Assembly: GCA_046095485.1 (NCBI GenBank)
Contig: JBJTJN010000027.1
Location: forward strand, 5,199 to 69,198
DNA from: SYFI01 sp046095485
Lineage (GTDB): Bacteria > Actinomycetota > Thermoleophilia > Miltoncostaeales > Miltoncostaeaceae
DNA length: 64,000 nucleotides
Direction: 5' to 3'
This document shows positions 30,314-38,392 of the stretch, piece by piece. The first letter of the stretch is position 1; each line of letters starts with the position of its first letter. A model generated the notes under the pieces. That model saw only the letters and a program-made list of their open reading frames with translations, searched no databases and was not told the origin of the DNA. The position numbers and the translations under genes were made by a program.

Positions 30314-31165
30314 ATGCCCACGCTGCGGCTCGACATCGAGTACGACGGCGCGGGCTTCGCGGGCTGGGCCGAGCAGCCCGGCCAGAGAACGATCGAGGGC
30401 GTCCTGCGGGACGCCCTCGAGGTCGTTCTGGGCCGAAGGCCCGAGGTGCGCGTGGCCGGTCGCACCGACGCCGGCGTGCACGCCACCGCCCAGGTGGTGA
30501 GCCTCGAGGTGCCCGCCGGAGCGGAGATCGACGGTGTCGGGGACATCGGCGAGAGCCAGGCTTCGCGCCGATCCGGGGATGCCGGGGTCGGTGCCGCGGC
30601 GCGGTCGCGCGCGCCGGATGCACAGCGGCTGATGCGGTCGCTCAACGGCCTGCTGCCCGACGACGTCGCCGTGCGCGCGGCATTGCAGGCGCCCGGCGGC
30701 TTCGCCGCGCGCGCCGATGCCCTCAGCCGGGCGTACGACTACCGCATCCTCACCGGCCCGCCCTCGCCCCTGCGCCGCGATCGCACCCTGCGGCACACGG
30801 GACCGCCGCTCGACCGCGCGGCGCTCGACGCCTGCGCCGCCGCCGCGGTGGGCCAGCACGACTTCACGGCGTTCACCCCGACCGAGACCCAGCACGTGTT
30901 CTTCGACCGCACCGTGCTCGAGTGCACGTGGCGCGAGGGCGGCGAGGCGGGTGATGAGCTGATCCTGCGCATCGAGGCCGAGGCCTTCCTTCGTCAGATG
31001 GTGCGGGTGATCGTGGGCACCATGCTGGAGGTCGGCCGCGGCAACCGCGACCTCGCGTGGTTCACCGCCCTGCTCGACGGAGCGCCCCGGTCGGCCGCAG
31101 GCCCCACGGCCCCGGCTCATGCGCTCACCCTCGTGGCGGTGCGCTACCCGCCGGATGCCAGGTAG
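30314..31165 (+). CDS. truA: tRNA pseudouridine(38-40) synthase TruA
   Basis: A 283-residue enzyme isomerising uridines in the anticodon stem-loop. The catalytic Asp lies in GRTDAGVHA (residue about 53). QHDFTAFT and the FLRQMVRVIVGTMLEVGRG segment are conserved. The ATG at 30314 gives the family start (TLRLDIEYDGAGFAGW); the frame is open further upstream through the preceding gene. An insertion of about 25-30 polar residues (Gly, Asp, Ser, Arg, Ala) lies near residues 76-104, before RSLNGLLP. The 3' end overlaps the convergent toxin gene by 22 bases. Confidence 0.93.
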   Translation: MPTLRLDIEYDGAGFAGWAEQPGQRTIEGVLRDALEVVLGRRPEVRVAGRTDAGVHATAQVVSLEVPAGAEIDGVGDIGESQASRRSGDAGVGAAARSRAPDAQRLMRSLNGLLPDDVAVRAALQAPGGFAARADALSRAYDYRILTGPPSPLRRDRTLRHTGPPLDRAALDACAAAAVGQHDFTAFTPTETQHVFFDRTVLECTWREGGEAGDELILRIEAEAFLRQMVRVIVGTMLEVGRGNRDLAWFTALLDGAPRSAAGPTAPAHALTLVAVRYPPDAR

Positions 31166-31641
31166 GCCTCGGCCACATCGCTCAGCTTGCGTGCCAGGCG
31201 GCCGGGGATGAGCGTGCGGGTGAAGCCCTGCGACTCGTAGAACCGGGCTGCGTCATGATCGATGGCGTCAACCACCACCAGCCGCGCCCCGGCATGGATG
31301 CCCGCGTGCAGGCAGCGGTTGAGAGCCTCCCTGAGTACCAATGCACCAAGGCCGCGCCCCTGCAGGCGTCGGGAGAGGGCCAGCTTCGCCAGTAGGTACG
31401 CGGGAATCACGGAAGGTGCCCCGTGCGCAAGCTTCGGCGGAAGGGAGTGGCGCGGCAGTGAGTGGGCGGCCACGGCGTAGTAGGCCACCGCCACGCCGTC
31501 GGCATCCCATACGAATGTGCGCACGGTTCGCATGGCCTCGGTCTGGAGCGCACTTGTACGGAGCCAGCGGTCGAGCGAGGCGTTACCGCAGTCGAGTTGC
31601 GAGAGATCGAGCGCGCGGTTCACCGGCACGAACCCGCTCAC
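31144..31641 (-). CDS. GNAT-family toxin of a type II toxin-antitoxin pair
   Basis: A 165-residue GNAT acetyltransferase of the TacT/AtaT group. These toxins acetylate the amino group of charged tRNA and so stop translation. Visible are the N-terminal LDCGNASLDRWLR segment shared by this group, the acetyl-CoA loop (RRLQGRGLGALVLREAL, residue about 93) and the late Tyr in ARFYESQGF. The ATG overlaps the antitoxin stop by four bases (ATGA). The substrate and activity here are inferred from the family and the gene pairing. Confidence 0.87.
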   Translation of the reverse strand: MSGFVPVNRALDLSQLDCGNASLDRWLRTSALQTEAMRTVRTFVWDADGVAVAYYAVAAHSLPRHSLPPKLAHGAPSVIPAYLLAKLALSRRLQGRGLGALVLREALNRCLHAGIHAGARLVVVDAIDHDAARFYESQGFTRTLIPGRLARKLSDVAEAYLASGG

Positions 31642-31940
31642 TTCAGGAACGCGCCCGGATCGTCATGGAACTTCCGCAGCTGGCGGAACCCCTCGACGAG
31701 CTTCTCGTCGAGAACAGGCGGCTCATCGAGCCACGCGAGCAACTCATCGAACGTCTCGGGAGACACCACCGTGCCCCTGAAGGCGTCGGTCATCTCCTCC
31801 GCACGCTCCATCACCACGCGCAGCATGAACGCGCTCAGCGTGCTCTCATCCAGCCAGGCCGCCTGCTCGAGCACCTGCCGCTGCTCGGGCGTCACGCGGA
31901 TCTCGATGCGCTCGGTCTTCTTGGGTGCCACGGTTTCCAC
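31638..31940 (-). CDS. DUF1778-type ribbon-helix-helix antitoxin
   Basis: A 100-residue protein. The N-terminal RHH DNA-binding part (ERIEIRVTPEQRQVLEQAA, then STLSAFMLRVVMERAE) is followed by a C-terminal toxin-neutralising segment with FDELLAWLDEPP. Order antitoxin-toxin and the four-base overlap match TacA-TacT systems. The pair probably represses its own promoter through the repeat at 31955-31973. Confidence 0.88.
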   Translation of the reverse strand: METVAPKKTERIEIRVTPEQRQVLEQAAWLDESTLSAFMLRVVMERAEEMTDAFRGTVVSPETFDELLAWLDEPPVLDEKLVEGFRQLRKFHDDPGAFLK

Positions 31941-31954
31941 TCCTCACAGCCTAC

Positions 31955-31973
31955 GTACGGAAAATGTACGGAA
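31955..31973 (-). promoter_or_regulatory. Candidate operator of the toxin-antitoxin pair
   Basis: Two identical 8-base direct repeats GTACGGAA (31955-31962 and 31966-31973) start 11 bases apart, one helical turn, immediately upstream of the antitoxin start. RHH dimers typically bind such short tandem sites cooperatively. Confidence 0.6.
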
Positions 31974-32027
31974 GTTTCGCGCAGCGTGCCAAGAGGCTGT
32001 CGCTCCTGTCGCGCGTCGCTGATGCGT

Positions 32028-32137
32028 CGGAGGGCCGGGGTGTTCCCTCGGCCGCCACGGCAGCGCACGCGACCCGGGCTGCGCCCGGGATGGCATGGCG
32101 GCAGTGGTCTTCCCTACGGGAACACCCCGGCCCTCCG
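32028..32137. repeat. Long palindromic element between the toxin-antitoxin locus and surE
   Basis: Two perfectly complementary 20-base arms (32028-32047 and 32118-32137) enclose 70 bases. Inside is a further hairpin with a 7-bp stem CCCGGGC / GCCCGGG and weaker outer pairing of GCCGCCA-type segments. The layout resembles a REP/BIME-like or miniature element, or a strong terminator for transcripts approaching from either side. A second copy is not present in this window. Confidence 0.6.
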
Positions 32138-32176
32138 CCGCGGCAGCGCAGCCCCGGAACCCTCCGGCACGGGGGC

Positions 32177-32182
32177 TACCAT
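32177..32182 (+). promoter_or_regulatory. -10 box TACCAT, leaderless spacing
   Basis: TACCAT ends 9 bases before the GTG of surE, consistent with a leaderless mRNA for the surE operon. Confidence 0.4.
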
Positions 32183-32191
32183 GGCAGTCCG

Positions 32192-32998
32192 GTGAGGATC
32201 CTCGTGACCAATGACGACGGCGTGCAGGCGCCGGGCATCCTTGCCCTCAGGCAGGCGGTGGATCACCTCGGCGAGGTGTTCGTCATCGCCCCCGATGCCA
32301 ACCGCAGCGCCATCGCGCGCGGCATCACCATCCACGATCCGCTGGTGGTGGACGATGTCGAGATGGCCGATGGGCATCCCGCCTATGCCGTGAGCGGTAC
32401 ACCCGTCGACTGCGTGCGGCTCGGGGCGCTGGGGCTCATCGGCGATCCGCCCGACGTGGTGATCAGCGGCGCGAACCTCGGGCTCAACCTCGGTGATGAC
32501 GTCACCTACTCGGGCACCGTGGCCGCGGCGCTCGAGGGCGTGATGCTGGGGCTGCCCGCCATCGCCGTGAGCCAGGACGCCCTGGGTGGTGGCAGCGGGC
32601 CGGGATACGACTACGACTTCTCGGCCGCCACGGCGTTCGCCGCCAAGCTGGTGCCGCTGGCCTGCGAGGAGCGCTTCCCGCGGCATGTGATCTTCAACGT
32701 CAACGGGCCGGGCGTTCCGCCGGGTGAGCTCGCCGGCGCGAAGGTGACCCGTCTCGGGCGCCGCGTGTACGACGACTCCCTGGTGCTCGAGGGCACGCGG
32801 GGCTCGGCCCGGCACTTCCGCATCTACGGCGAGCCCATGAGCCACGACATGCAGCCGGGCACCGACCTCTCGGCCATCGACGACAACGTGCTGTCGGTCA
32901 CGCCCCTGCACTTCGACCTCACCGACCTCGAGGGCATGGACCGCATGGCCCGGTGGGAGCTCGACGCGCTGCTGCAGTCGGTGGCCGGGGTGTCCTGA
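32192..32998 (+). CDS. surE: 5'/3'-nucleotidase SurE
   Basis: A 268-residue metal-dependent nucleoside monophosphate phosphatase. The N-terminal ILVTNDDGVQAPG contains the two catalytic Asp. Ser in APDANRSA and Asn in ISGANLGLNLGDDVTYSGTV complete the site. The GTG at 32192 places the conserved RILVTNDDG at the N-terminus; the frame is open upstream through the palindrome but is not coding-like there. First gene of a run with the HAD phosphatase and ligA. Confidence 0.95.
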   Translation: MRILVTNDDGVQAPGILALRQAVDHLGEVFVIAPDANRSAIARGITIHDPLVVDDVEMADGHPAYAVSGTPVDCVRLGALGLIGDPPDVVISGANLGLNLGDDVTYSGTVAAALEGVMLGLPAIAVSQDALGGGSGPGYDYDFSAATAFAAKLVPLACEERFPRHVIFNVNGPGVPPGELAGAKVTRLGRRVYDDSLVLEGTRGSARHFRIYGEPMSHDMQPGTDLSAIDDNVLSVTPLHFDLTDLEGMDRMARWELDALLQSVAGVS

Positions 32999-33002
32999 GC
33001 CG

Positions 33003-33647
33003 GTGCCGCGCTTCGGCACGGTCCTGTTCGACCTGGACGGCACGGTGGTGGACACCCGCGAGCTCATCCGGCAGTCGCACCGCCATGCGGTCACCAGCGT
33101 GCTCGGGCGCGACATGCCCGACGACGAGCTGCTGGCCAACGTGGGGCGGCCGCTCATCGAGCAGATGGCGGCGTTCGATGCCGACCGCGCAGAGGACCTG
33201 CTGGAGGCCCAGCGGGCGTGGAACCACGCGCACACGGCCGAGCTGATCCGCCCGTACCCGGGCGTGGGGGAGATGCTCGCCGCCCTGAAGGGCGCCGGGT
33301 GCCGCACCGGCGTGGTCACGTCGAAGTCCGGCCCCACCGTGCAACTGGCCTTCGACGCCCTGCCCGAGGTGGCCGACCAGATCGACGTGCTGGTGGCGGT
33401 TGAGGACACCCCCGTGCACAAGCCCGGCCCCGAGCCCGTGTTGCTGGCACTGGGTCGCCTCGGCGCCGATGCCGCGGACGCCTGCTACGTGGGCGACGCC
33501 CCGTTCGACGTTAGCGCCGGACGCGCCGCGGGGGTCACCACCGTGGGCGTGACCTGGGGCTTCTTCCCACGCGATGCCATCGCGGATGCCGACGTGGTGG
33601 TGGACGACGTCCCGGCACTCGAGGCATATCTCACGGGTGCCGCGTGA
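33003..33647 (+). CDS. HAD-family phosphatase (phosphoglycolate/pyrophosphatase-like)
   Basis: A 214-residue HAD hydrolase with an alpha-helical cap. Motif I is VLFDLDGTVVDT (residue about 7), motif II Thr/Ser in GVVTSKSG, the Lys of motif III in HKPGPEP, and motif IV in YVGDAPFDVSAG. It resembles Gph/PpaX-type enzymes; the substrate is not determinable. GTG start 4 bases after surE, GTGA overlap with ligA. Confidence 0.88.
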   Translation: MPRFGTVLFDLDGTVVDTRELIRQSHRHAVTSVLGRDMPDDELLANVGRPLIEQMAAFDADRAEDLLEAQRAWNHAHTAELIRPYPGVGEMLAALKGAGCRTGVVTSKSGPTVQLAFDALPEVADQIDVLVAVEDTPVHKPGPEPVLLALGRLGADAADACYVGDAPFDVSAGRAAGVTTVGVTWGFFPRDAIADADVVVDDVPALEAYLTGAA

Positions 33648-35722
33648 GCAGCGGCGAGGGGGCCCGCAAGGGCAAGAGGCCCGGGCAGCGCGCAGGGGAG
33701 CTGCGCGACCTCATCCGCGACGCCTCGCACAGGTACTACGTGCTGGACGACCCCTCGGTGGACGATGCGGTGTACGACGACTGGGTGCGCGAGCTTGAGG
33801 CCATCGAGGCCGAGCATCCCGACCTGATCACGCCCGACTCACCGACCCAGCGGGTGGGCGCGCAGCCGTCCGAGAAGTTCGAGTCGCACCGCCACCTGCA
33901 GGCCATGCTGAGCCTGGCCAACGCCAGGGGCGATGACGAGCTTCGCGAGTGGAACCGGCGCCTCGAGACCGTGCTCGACCAGGAGGGCATGGGCGGGCAG
34001 CCCGTGCACTACGTGGTGGAGCCCAAGATCGACGGTCTCGCGATATCGCTCACCTATGAAGACGGCCACCTGGTGGTGGGGGCCACCCGCGGCGATGGCG
34101 AGGTGGGCGAAGACGTGACCAGCAACATCCGCACCATCAAGGCCGTGCCCCTGGTCATGCGGCCCGACATCGGCACGCCGCCCGCCCGGGTGGAGGTGCG
34201 CGGCGAGGTGTACCTGCCGCTCGAGGCCTTCGCGCAGTTCAACGAGGCCCGTGCCGCCGAGGGGCAGCCGACGTTCGCCAACCCGCGCAACGCCGCGGCG
34301 GGCAGCCTTCGCCAGCTCGACCCGCGCCTCACGGCCGAGCGTCCCCTCAGCGCATGGTTCTACGCGGTCGGGGCATCGGAGGGGCTCGATGCCACGAGCC
34401 AGCACGAGGTGCTGGGGTGGCTGCGCGCGGCGGGGTTCCCCGTCAACCCGCTCATCGCCGTGTACGACGACATCGACGCAGTCGCGGCGGCCTGCGAGGG
34501 GTGGGAGAAGCGCCGCGGGGATATCGACTACGACATCGACGGCGCCGTGGTGAAGGTCGACTCGCTCGAGATGCAGCGCCGCCTGGGATCGGTGGCGCGA
34601 GCACCGCGCTGGGCGATCGCCTACAAGTTCGCGCCCACCACGGCCACCACGCTGCTGCGCGACATCCGGGTGAACGTGGGGCGCACCGGCGCCATCGTGC
34701 CGTGGGCCGAGCTCGATCCGGTGCACGTGGGCGGGGTCACCGTGGAGCGCGCCACGCTGCACAACCAGGACGACCTCGCGCGCAAGGACCTGCGCATCGG
34801 CGACACCGTCATCGTGCAGCGGGCCGGTGATGTGATCCCCCAGGTGGTGTCCGCACTCACCCAGCGGCGCACCGGCGACGAGCGCCCCTTCCGCATGCCC
34901 ACCGAGTGCCCGGCATGCGGCACCGAACTGGTGCGCCCGGAGGACGAGGTGATCTGGCGCTGCCCCAACCGCTCATGCCCCGCGCAGCTGGTGGAGAGCG
35001 TGATCCACTTCGCCTCGCGCGGCTGCATGGACATCGAGGGCCTGGGCGAGAAGACGGTGCAGAAGCTCTTCGACGTCGGGCTCATCGCCAACGTGGCCGA
35101 CCTCTACGACCTCACGCCTGAGCAGCTCATCCCGCTGGAGGGGTTCAAGGACCAGAGCGCCGCCAACCTCATCGGCGGCATCGGCCAGTCGAGGCAGCGC
35201 CCGTGGCCGCGCGTCATCAATGCCCTGGGGATCCGCCACGTGGGCGAGGTGACGGCCGACGCCATCGCGCTGGTGGCCCCGCGGCTCGACGCGCTGCTCG
35301 GCGCGTCGGCCGACGACCTGGCGCGGGCCGACGGCGTGGGCCCCGTGGTGGCCGAGGCCGTCACCGAGTTCCTGTCATCCGACGACAACCGCGCCATGCT
35401 CGACCGCCTGCGGGCCGCGGGCCTCACCATGGAGATGGACGTGCCCGACGGCCCCATCGAGGGCCCCCTCACCGGGTGCACCGTCGTCGTCACCGGCGCC
35501 CTCCAGGGCTTCACCCGCGACCAGGCCAAGCGCGCCATCATCGCCGCCGGCGGCAAGAGCACCGACTCGGTGAGCAAGAAGACCACCTTCGTGGTGGTGG
35601 GCGCCGACCCCGGCAGCAAGGCCGAGAAGGCCGAGAAGGCCGGGGTGCCGATCGTCGATGAGGCGACCTTCGCCGCGGTGCTTGTCGGCGATCAGCCGGT
35701 GCCCGCCCGCGAGGACTCCTAG
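33644..35722 (+). CDS. ligA: NAD+-dependent DNA ligase LigA
   Basis: A 692-residue ligase that seals nicks in replication and repair. Domain Ia has HRYYVLDDPSVDDAVYD (NMN binding). The adenylation domain has the nucleophile Lys in VEPKIDGLA (residue about 130). The OB fold is followed by a four-Cys zinc finger (CPAC...CPNRSC, about residues 422-446), helix-hairpin-helix repeats, and a C-terminal BRCT domain from about 612 (GCTVVVTGALQGFTRDQAK). Full length. GTG start overlapping the HAD gene. Confidence 0.97.
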   Translation: MSSGEGARKGKRPGQRAGELRDLIRDASHRYYVLDDPSVDDAVYDDWVRELEAIEAEHPDLITPDSPTQRVGAQPSEKFESHRHLQAMLSLANARGDDELREWNRRLETVLDQEGMGGQPVHYVVEPKIDGLAISLTYEDGHLVVGATRGDGEVGEDVTSNIRTIKAVPLVMRPDIGTPPARVEVRGEVYLPLEAFAQFNEARAAEGQPTFANPRNAAAGSLRQLDPRLTAERPLSAWFYAVGASEGLDATSQHEVLGWLRAAGFPVNPLIAVYDDIDAVAAACEGWEKRRGDIDYDIDGAVVKVDSLEMQRRLGSVARAPRWAIAYKFAPTTATTLLRDIRVNVGRTGAIVPWAELDPVHVGGVTVERATLHNQDDLARKDLRIGDTVIVQRAGDVIPQVVSALTQRRTGDERPFRMPTECPACGTELVRPEDEVIWRCPNRSCPAQLVESVIHFASRGCMDIEGLGEKTVQKLFDVGLIANVADLYDLTPEQLIPLEGFKDQSAANLIGGIGQSRQRPWPRVINALGIRHVGEVTADAIALVAPRLDALLGASADDLARADGVGPVVAEAVTEFLSSDDNRAMLDRLRAAGLTMEMDVPDGPIEGPLTGCTVVVTGALQGFTRDQAKRAIIAAGGKSTDSVSKKTTFVVVGADPGSKAEKAEKAGVPIVDEATFAAVLVGDQPVPAREDS

Positions 35723-35736
35723 CGCCGCTCCCGCAC

Positions 35737-35754
35737 GCGCCGCGCCACCGATGG
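35737..35754. terminator. Hairpin between convergent ligA and dacB
   Basis: Stem CGCGCCA / TGGCGCG with loop CCGA, 15 bases after the ligA stop and 25 bases beyond the dacB stop. It can serve both strands. Confidence 0.5.
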
Positions 35755-35778
35755 CGCGCCCCGCCCGCGGCGTCGTGC

Positions 35779-37071
35779 CTAGGGAAGCCCCACGGCGTCG
35801 TCGGCGCGGCCGGTGGCCAGCAGCGTGACGGCCTTGTCCATGGTCCTCTGCGCCCCGCCGATGTCCGGCGTGTTCATGAGGAATGCGAAGGCGTAGGGCG
35901 TGCCGGAGGTGCTCATCACCGTGCCGGCGAGTGACGCCACCCCGTTGATGTAGCCGGTCTTGGCGTGGATGCGCTTGCGCACCCGGGGGCCCTTGAGGCG
36001 CCGGATGAGCGTGCCCTCGCCTCCCCGCGGCAGCGACTTGATGAGCACCTCGCCCCAGTCGGGCTCCGCCTGTGCGCTGCGAAGCACGCCCACCAGCGTG
36101 GCAGCGGAGACGCGATTGGAGTGCGAGAGCCCGGAGCCGTCGACGAAGTTGTCGTCCGCCTGCAGGATCCCCCGCTCGCGCAGCAGCTTCTCGGCCCGAG
36201 CCGTGCCGATGCGGGTGGCGCCGCTTCCGGCTCCGTAGGCACCGACATCCTTGGTGAGCGTCTCGGCCGTGAAGTTGTCGCTGTGGGCGTTCATGAAGTC
36301 GAGGATGCGCCCGAGGGGCTCCGATCGCACCTGCCCGATGATCTCGCCGCCAGGCGCATCGCGACCGGCGCGCACGCCGCCCGTCACCTTCACGCCCGCC
36401 GCGCGCAGGGCGGCCACCAGTCGCTGGCCCGCCGCGATGGCGGGGCTCGACACGTTCGAACCATTCTGCGCGCGGTTCTGGTTGGTGGCGATACCGGAGA
36501 GCGGCGGGCACTCCCAGCGGTAGTCGCTCTTCCACAGGGGCCCCATGCGCTCGCGGTCGAACAGCGTCTCATCCACCACGATGCCCCCGGTGATGCGCGT
36601 GGTGCCCTGCTCGCGCACGTTGCGCGCGAGTTCCTCGAGGGGCGTGCCCAGCTTGTCCAGGCTTGCCCTGGAGTAGGCACGGGTGGCGAGCATGGGGTCG
36701 CCCGCGCCGATGAGGTACGCCGGGCCGCTGACGGTGCCGGCAGGGTCGGTGGAGTCGGGCGCGGCCTCGATCCGCGTGGTGAACCGGAAGTCGGGGCCCA
36801 CGGTGAGCAGGGCCGATGCGCTGGTGACGATCTTCATCGTCGAGGCGGGCGCGAGCGAGGTGTCGGGCTTCCAGGAGGCCACGGTCACCGGGCCAGATGG
36901 GTCGAGCCGCTGCACCAGCACGCTGATGGTGGGGTTCTTCTTCGCGAAGGCATCCACCGTGGACGCCACCGGGTTCGACTGCCCCAGGGCGGTGGCGCCA
37001 CCGGCGGCAAGAACCCCCGCAGCGGCAAGGGCGATGAGGGCCCTCGGGGGCCTGCGGCGTGCTTCGCTCAC
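35779..37071 (-). CDS. dacB: D-alanyl-D-alanine carboxypeptidase/endopeptidase, PBP4 (S13) family
   Basis: A 430-residue secreted penicillin-binding protein. N-terminal signal segment (RALIALAAAGVLAAGG), then the active-site Ser-x-x-Lys in APASTMKIVTSAS, the SGLSHSNRVSAAT segment of the second motif, and KTG in HAKTGYINGVASLAG. It trims or cleaves peptidoglycan side chains outside the membrane. The GTG at 37071 is preferred because it starts just before the signal peptide. A longer frame to 37167 would run through the small gene and hairpin upstream. Confidence 0.9.
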   Translation of the reverse strand: MSEARRRPPRALIALAAAGVLAAGGATALGQSNPVASTVDAFAKKNPTISVLVQRLDPSGPVTVASWKPDTSLAPASTMKIVTSASALLTVGPDFRFTTRIEAAPDSTDPAGTVSGPAYLIGAGDPMLATRAYSRASLDKLGTPLEELARNVREQGTTRITGGIVVDETLFDRERMGPLWKSDYRWECPPLSGIATNQNRAQNGSNVSSPAIAAGQRLVAALRAAGVKVTGGVRAGRDAPGGEIIGQVRSEPLGRILDFMNAHSDNFTAETLTKDVGAYGAGSGATRIGTARAEKLLRERGILQADDNFVDGSGLSHSNRVSAATLVGVLRSAQAEPDWGEVLIKSLPRGGEGTLIRRLKGPRVRKRIHAKTGYINGVASLAGTVMSTSGTPYAFAFLMNTPDIGGAQRTMDKAVTLLATGRADDAVGLP

Positions 37072-37091
37072 GACGTGCCGCAGGCTAGCGG

Positions 37092-37124
37092 CGGCCCCGG
37101 CGCCCGCAGTGGGCGCCGGGGCCG
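37092..37124 (-). terminator. Terminator of the 37133-37330 gene
   Basis: A perfect 14-bp stem CGGCCCCGGCGCCC / GGGCGCCGGGGCCG with loop GCAGT. It begins 8 bases downstream of the small minus-strand gene and just before dacB. Confidence 0.65.
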
Positions 37125-37132
37125 TCACGACA

Positions 37133-37330
37133 TCAGGCGGCCAGCATCTCCTCGGCGTCGGTGTCATCGGGGAACCGATGGCCTGTCGCGAGGAGGCTGG
37201 TGATCACCAGCGTCTTGTCCACCCGCCCGTGGTAGATGGGGATCGACTGCTCGACGCAGTAGCGCACCAGGCGATCGGTGCGCATGCCGATGGCATTCGC
37301 CATCTCGTCCGGGGTCAGGTGGTTCGCCAT
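37133..37330 (-). CDS. Small protein, possible HTH-like fold, unknown function
   Basis: A 65-residue protein containing LTPDEMANAIGMRTDRLVRYCVEQSIPIYHGRVDK. This looks like a short helix-turn-helix of the kind that recognises substrate or DNA, followed by an acidic tail. Resemblance only; no family is assigned. ATG start with GGGAGGCA upstream. It has its own strong terminator, and a possible -10 (TATCGT) about 130 bases upstream at 37460-37465, so it looks like a genuine independent gene. Confidence 0.65.
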   Translation of the reverse strand: MANHLTPDEMANAIGMRTDRLVRYCVEQSIPIYHGRVDKTLVITSLLATGHRFPDDTDAEEMLAA

Positions 37331-37531
37331 CTCATGCCTCCCATGTCTTGTCCCAGAACGACGACGACCCGCAGCCGGAGGGCATGCGGGTCGCAGGTCA
37401 GCGCGCGCGGTGTGGCCGGAGGGTCAACGTCCGGATGATCCGTGCGCGTCCATGGGAGAACGATACGCCCGGGCACGGACGCGGCAAGGGCGCGGGTCCG
37501 CAAAGAGCGCCGAAAAGAGGAGGCCATGGGC

Positions 37532-37537
37532 TAGGAT
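37532..37537 (+). promoter_or_regulatory. -10 box of tRNA-Pro
   Basis: TAGGAT ends 16 bases before the mature 5' end of the tRNA, leaving a short 5' leader for RNase P removal. The same hexamer is used upstream of coding genes in this window. Confidence 0.45.
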
Positions 37538-37553
37538 GCCCCTCGCTTCATCG

Positions 37554-37627
37554 CGGGGTGTGGCGCAGCTTGGTAGCGCGCTCCGTTCGGGACGGAGAGG
37601 TCCCCGGTTCAAATCCGGGCACCCCGA
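37554..37627 (+). tRNA. tRNA-Pro (anticodon CGG)
   Basis: A 74-base cloverleaf. The acceptor stem CGGGGTG pairs with CACCCCG (37620-37626), with discriminator A. The D-loop contains AGCTTGGTAG. The anticodon stem CTCCG/CGGAG encloses the loop TTCGGGA, anticodon CGG reading CCG. The T-arm has GGTTCAAATCC. CCA is not encoded. Minor uncertainty only in the last base. Confidence 0.95.
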
Positions 37628-37661
37628 TGAAGCGGTATCCGCGGTCGAGAGGGGAGACGAG

Positions 37662-38093
37662 ATGGGGCCCGATTCCACTCCTGCGGAGATCCTGGCCGGC
37701 ACCTGCACCATCGCGATGATCGGTGCCTCGCCTGATCCTGAGAAGCCCTCATACGGCGTGATGCAGTACCTGCTGGAGCAGGGCTACAGGGTGATCCCCG
37801 TTCGGCCCGGCGACGGCGACGTGCTGGGCATCCCGGTGGTCAACTCGCTCGCCGAGATCGACGAGCCCGTCCACATGGTGGACGTGTTCAGGAAGTCCGA
37901 GGCGGCACCGGAGATCGCCCGCGAGGCCGTGGCGATCGGGGCCACCTCGCTGTGGCTGCAGCCGGGGTGCGTGAGCGATGAGGCCCGTGACATCGCCACG
38001 TCCGCAGGCCTGGCCTTCGCCGAGGACCTCTGCACCCGGCAGGTGCACCGGGATGAGGGCGTGGGGTCGGTGGGCCCCTCGCTGCTGCCCTAG
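37662..38093 (+). CDS. CoA-binding domain protein (YccU-type)
   Basis: A 143-residue single Rossmann-like CoA-binding domain. It contains TIAMIGASPDPEKPSYGVMQYLLEQGYRVIPV and the later VDVFRKSEAAPEIAREAVAIGA and LWLQPGCVSDEA, as in stand-alone CoA-binding proteins related to succinyl-CoA synthetase alpha. The exact role is unknown in this family. The ATG at 37662 has GGGGAGACGAG upstream. The gene follows tRNA-Pro by 34 bases and may be read from the same promoter. Confidence 0.87.
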   Translation: MGPDSTPAEILAGTCTIAMIGASPDPEKPSYGVMQYLLEQGYRVIPVRPGDGDVLGIPVVNSLAEIDEPVHMVDVFRKSEAAPEIAREAVAIGATSLWLQPGCVSDEARDIATSAGLAFAEDLCTRQVHRDEGVGSVGPSLLP

Positions 38094-38102
38094 ACCGTCA
38101 GG

Positions 38103-38339
38103 TCAGACGGTGACGACGCCCTCGACCTCGGGTACCTCGCGGCGCAGCTCCGCCTCGATTCCCAGGGTGAGGGTGGCGGTGCTCATGGGGCAGCCGCCGC
38201 AGGCGCCGAGCATGTGCAGGTGGACGAAGCCCTCGTCGTCGAAGTCCACGAGCTCCACGTCGCCGCCGTCCGCGTGCAGGGCGGGGCGGATGCGCTCGAG
38301 AACGTCCTCGATACGGGTAAGGGTTGCGACGTCTGCCAT
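38103..38339 (-). CDS. NifU C-terminal (NFU) iron-sulfur scaffold/carrier protein
   Basis: A 78-residue NFU domain. The cluster-binding CxxC appears in LGACGGCPMST, with ALHADGGDVELVDFD upstream. NFU proteins carry 4Fe-4S or 2Fe-2S clusters to target enzymes. The ATG at 38339 is chosen (GGAGGACCC directly upstream on this strand); the open frame extends another 20 residues that do not look conserved. Convergent with the CoA-binding gene. Confidence 0.9.
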   Translation of the reverse strand: MADVATLTRIEDVLERIRPALHADGGDVELVDFDDEGFVHLHMLGACGGCPMSTATLTLGIEAELRREVPEVEGVVTV

Positions 38340-38392
38340 GGGTCCTCCGGTTCGCGTGGCGACGGGCGCAATGGTAGCGCGGGGGGTGGCCG

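Noticed and set aside
32028..32137. CRISPR or transposon end
   Set aside because: Only one pair of inverted arms, no repeat-spacer series, no transposase gene and no target-site duplication visible.
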